Position numbers and translations under genes: made by a program. 64,000 bases of DNA, from the NCBI RefSeq assembly GCF_001614315.2, contig NZ_LVEG02000004.1, positions 124,001-188,000 of the forward strand, given 5' to 3'. How positions within the stretch are numbered: position 1 is the stretch's first letter; every line of letters starts with the position of its first letter. A model generated the notes under the pieces. That model was not told where the DNA came from, ran no database searches, and saw nothing but the letters and a program-made list of their open reading frames with translations. Shown one piece after another: positions 62,367 through 64,000 of the stretch. This DNA is from Halofilum ochraceum (GTDB taxonomy: Bacteria; Pseudomonadota; Gammaproteobacteria; XJ16; Halofilaceae).

Positions 62367-62813
62367 TCAGCGCTCGCGCTCGATCAGCTGTTTGATATTG
62401 GTGACCGCGTTTTCGCTGCCCTCATGGACAGCCTTGCGGATCAGGCGCTCGAATGGCCGCATGTACATCTCCAGCCGCTGCAGCTCGAAGGTGAAGTCGA
62501 GGCGGCAGCGCGCGGGCCCCAGCGGCTCGAACACGTACTCGATGACGAAGGCCGGCCGGTCGACGCCCTCGAAGCGGACACGCCGATACGGTTCCATTTT
62601 CGTGACGCGGAACACGGTTTCGCTGCGCCGGCCGCGGTCCATGCGGACCTGTCGCGCCCGCATGCCCGCTTGTACCGCGTTGCCGTCGAGTGGTTCAAGC
62701 TCGCGCACCTCGGGCGACCAGCGCGGATAGTTGTCGAAGAACTCGACGGCGACGAACTCGAAGACGGTCGTGAGCGGCCGTTCAATCTCCCTGCTGACCT
62801 GCGCCTGCACCAT
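62367..62813 (-). CDS. SRPBCC (START-like) family protein
   Basis: A 148-residue cytoplasmic protein of the helix-grip fold. The start VQAQVSREIERPLTTVFEFV, then YPRWSPEVRELEPLD and a strand-rich middle, match polyketide-cyclase/dehydrase-type SRPBCC domains that bind hydrophobic ligands. A C-terminal helix (FERLIRKAVHEGSENAVTNI) closes the cavity. Start ATG 62813. No neighbour indicates the ligand. The 250 bp between its start and the DUF4168 gene hold only a palindrome. Confidence 0.85.
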   Translation of the reverse strand: MVQAQVSREIERPLTTVFEFVAVEFFDNYPRWSPEVRELEPLDGNAVQAGMRARQVRMDRGRRSETVFRVTKMEPYRRVRFEGVDRPAFVIEYVFEPLGPARCRLDFTFELQRLEMYMRPFERLIRKAVHEGSENAVTNIKQLIERER

Positions 62814-63022
62814 ATCGGTTCCGTTACCCGTGTCGCGCGCGGGTAGCGGCACGCGTGAACGCCGGACACGTTGGCAGGGTGAGCGAGAGGGCGGCCACGG
62901 GCGGCCGCGGGTGGGCGAGCAGAGGTTCCATGATCGACTTCCGGGAACGGATGATCCGGTCGTCATCGTACGGCCTGCGCGGGTGTGCAAGCCAATCCGT
63001 GTGATGAATGCACGCACCCGCC

Positions 63023-63052
63023 GATGGCGCCGCGGGGCCCCGCGGCGCCATC
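63023..63052. repeat. perfect 30-bp palindrome after the DUF4168 gene
   Basis: GATGGCGCCGCGGGG is followed directly by its exact inverted complement, 11 bp beyond the DUF4168 stop. There is no T-run on either side, so it may stabilise the mRNA 3' end rather than terminate on its own. Confidence 0.8.
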
Positions 63053-63063
63053 CCGCCAGCGAT

Positions 63064-63489
63064 TCAGCCGGAGTTGTCGCGCTTCTCCTGCATCATGCTC
63101 TGCAGTTTCGAGCGCAGTTCCTTGTCGTTGTTCAGCTTCTTGCCGATCCGACGGTACTCGGCGATCTCGAGGCCCTCGTCGCGGATCGCGCTGACCATTG
63201 CCTGTTGCCCTTCCTTGCGCAGCTGCTGCTGCTTCGACTTGTCTTCCGCCTGCTGCATCTTCTGGCCGTATTCGGCGCGAACGGTCTGCAGCTGGCCATA
63301 GGCGGCCGCGAACTTCTCGAGATCCGCCTCCGTCACGGGCTCGTTCGAGGCGGCGGCATCGGACTGGCCACTGGCGTTTCCGGACTGGGCGGAGCCCTCG
63401 CTGTCGGCCGCGCTGACCATGGTCGCGGGCGCGAACGCCAGCAGGAGCGCGAGTGCGATGGCGCTGTTGAGCCGAGTCACGTTGTTCAT
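63064..63489 (-). CDS. DUF4168-domain secreted protein
   Basis: A 141-residue protein. The signal peptide covers residues 1-28 (MVSAAD end), then comes an S/A/G-rich linker to about 50. Residues 55-115 are a DUF4168 helical domain with DLEKFAAAYGQLQTVRAEYG and RKEGQQAMVSAIRDEGLEIA. The last 25 residues are basic. DUF4168 proteins are small periplasmic or surface proteins with no assigned function. A shared regulatory box lies 100-127 bp upstream, linking it to degP and the small-RNA units. Confidence 0.88.
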   Translation of the reverse strand: MNNVTRLNSAIALALLLAFAPATMVSAADSEGSAQSGNASGQSDAAASNEPVTEADLEKFAAAYGQLQTVRAEYGQKMQQAEDKSKQQQLRKEGQQAMVSAIRDEGLEIAEYRRIGKKLNNDKELRSKLQSMMQEKRDNSG

Positions 63490-63588
63490 ACGATTTCCCC
63501 TGTGGTTTTCTTCGGTCTGTGCAGTAGTCAGGCGACCCTTGTGACGGTCGCAAGATCGTCCACCCTGAAGGCCATCACCTTTACGGGT

Positions 63589-63616
63589 CCTGTGCGGCGT
63601 ATTACAGGATGTTCAT
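63589..63616 (-). promoter_or_regulatory. shared regulatory box 2, upstream of the DUF4168 gene
   Basis: CCTGT-N8-TTAC-N6-TTCAT on the plus strand, the same spacings as box 1. No convincing -10 is seen at the expected distance on the minus strand. Confidence 0.6.
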
Positions 63617-63650
63617 CCGATCCCGCACGGTGTCACTGCCACGCGGGTAC

Positions 63651-63741
63651 AAAAAAAGAGCCGCAGCGAGTGCGGCTCCAGGGGGGGAGGGACCTACCTG
63701 ATTGCTATCGACCGTACGGGGGGATGGTCCGTCGTTCGATG
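63651..63741 (-). ncRNA. candidate small RNA 1 (tandem pair)
   Basis: Minus-strand unit of about 90 nt. A CATAAT -10 (63753-63748) lies 21 bp downstream of box 3; the transcript would start near 63741 and end at a perfect 8-bp stem GAGCCGCA/TGCGGCTC (63658-63678) followed by seven T (63657-63651). It contains no reading frame of note. Just before the terminator lies CCCTCCCCCC, complementary to Shine-Dalgarno sequences. The body (CATCGAACGACGGAC, GGTCGAT and CAATCAGG) is shared with unit 2. Confidence 0.6.
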
Positions 63742-63774
63742 GCGGGGATTATGCCCGCGCCCGAGTGAACCGGT

Positions 63775-63802
63775 CCTGTCCGTAGCGTTACGTGCAGTTC
63801 AT
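63775..63802 (-). promoter_or_regulatory. shared regulatory box 3, upstream of small RNA 1
   Basis: CCTGT-N8-TTAC-N6-TTCAT on the plus strand. Together with the -10 at 63748-63753 it places the tandem half-sites at about -60 and -50, as expected for an activator. Confidence 0.65.
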
Positions 63803-63824
63803 GGATGGCCATCCATTCCCGGTC

Positions 63825-63911
63825 AAAAAAAGAGCCGCAGGTTATGCGGCTCGAATGGGGGAGGGGATTGCCTGATTGCCATCGACCGCACGGTACGTCC
63901 GTCGTTCGATG
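63825..63911 (-). ncRNA. candidate small RNA 2 (tandem pair)
   Basis: Homologue of unit 1, about 87 nt. -10-like CAGAAT at 63923-63918, 20 bp behind box 4; terminator stem GAGCCGCA/TGCGGCTC at 63832-63852 with seven T (63831-63825). The loop (GGTTA against GCGAG) and flanks differ from unit 1, but CATCGAACGACGGAC, the GGTCGAT segment, CAATCAGG and a CCCCTCCCCC run are kept. That pattern, with stem and box conserved while linkers drift, fits a duplicated functional RNA. Confidence 0.6.
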
Positions 63912-63943
63912 GGAGGCATTCTGCAGGCCACGGGTGAAGTGGT

Positions 63944-63971
63944 CCTGTAGAAGGTGTTACGCGGTGTTCAC
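63944..63971 (-). promoter_or_regulatory. shared regulatory box 4, upstream of small RNA 2
   Basis: CCTGT-N8-TTAC-N6-TTCAC on the plus strand, same spacing as the other three. Only 29 bp of sequence lie beyond it, so further units to the right cannot be excluded. Confidence 0.65.
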
Positions 63972-64000
63972 GAGCAGATGTCGGAGCGGTACGCCGGCGT

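Larger units (their letters stand above)
63651..63971 (-). repeat. tandem duplication of promoter, small RNA and terminator
   Basis: Unit 1 (63651-63802) and unit 2 (63825-63971) align end to end over about 150 bp. Conserved blocks are terminator stem, C-rich run, a central ATCGA-containing segment and regulatory box. The 511-bp stretch from the DUF4168 start to the window end holds only these units and box 2. Confidence 0.75.

Noticed and set aside
63589-63971. Shared boxes as Pho boxes
   Set aside because: The half-site spacing is 10 and 12-13 bp with CCTGT/TTAC/TTCA cores, not the uniform 11-bp GTCA repeat seen at the three pst/pho promoters.

Overview
The window is a high-GC chromosomal segment with long runs of tightly packed genes, many overlapping by 1-8 nt as ATGA or GTGA junctions. 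Gene content (PhoBR-Pst-PhoU, CsaA, UbiX, Mpl, MltF, AmpD/AmpE, RNase T, monothiol GrxD, N-acetylglutamate synthase ArgA, DUF945, Rep, PEP carboxylase, DegP/MucD) points to a free-living gammaproteobacterium. The acidic proteins and large Mrp/Mbh-type Na+/H+ antiporter genes suggest a salt- or alkali-tolerant lineage, perhaps Ectothiorhodospiraceae-like; that placement is inference. No rRNA, tRNA, CRISPR array, transposase or prophage was seen.

Layout. 1-10088: a truncated MrpA(B) gene on the minus strand diverges from an operon mrpE-F-G, MbhD-like, mrpB-C-D, two further D-type subunits and a small membrane protein. 10175-20231: csaA, then a complete phosphate regulon, phoB-phoR-phoU, two tandem pstS copies, pstC-A-B and a second phoU. 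Three 11-bp-periodic Pho boxes precede phoB, pstS1 and pstS2. 20684-23338: argD-argF and divergent grxD. 23357-30494: a receiver/degenerate-GGDEF protein coupled to RNase T, a ClsB-like phospholipase, a membrane protein with mpl, ubiX with a LON-N protein, and thioredoxin. 30676-36188: minus-strand ilvD-argE and a periplasmic unknown coupled to argA. 36408-42162: a LivGFHM-type ABC transporter with a convergent Tat-exported binding protein. 42567-49135: a stand-alone MHYT sensor, an HU-like protein, an HU-TM-LysM fusion, mltF, pabB and a PilZ protein. 49329-58470: rep, DUF945, ampDE, a small periplasmic protein, ppc and a lipoprotein. 58483-64000: a two-component pair, degP, a SRPBCC protein, a DUF4168 protein and two tandem terminator-ended non-coding units.

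Most notable. (1) A protein at 43861-45813 joins a cytoplasmic HU/IHF-type DNA-binding domain, one membrane helix, a 270-residue low-complexity spacer and a LysM domain, and sits directly behind a stand-alone HU-like gene. It looks like a physical tether from nucleoid to cell wall. (2) The right end carries two homologous, tandem, roughly 90-nt transcription units ending in intrinsic terminators. Each has a C-rich, anti-Shine-Dalgarno-like stretch before the terminator. (3) The same rigidly spaced box, CCTGT-N8-TTAC-N6-TTCA, lies upstream of degP, of the DUF4168 gene and of both small-RNA units. This suggests an envelope-stress regulon, plausibly run by the adjacent response regulator. (4) Two genes, phoU2 and the MbhD-like subunit, have no usable ATG/GTG/TTG and appear to start at ATC. 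(5) Four intergenic regions hold different composite inverted extragenic repeats.
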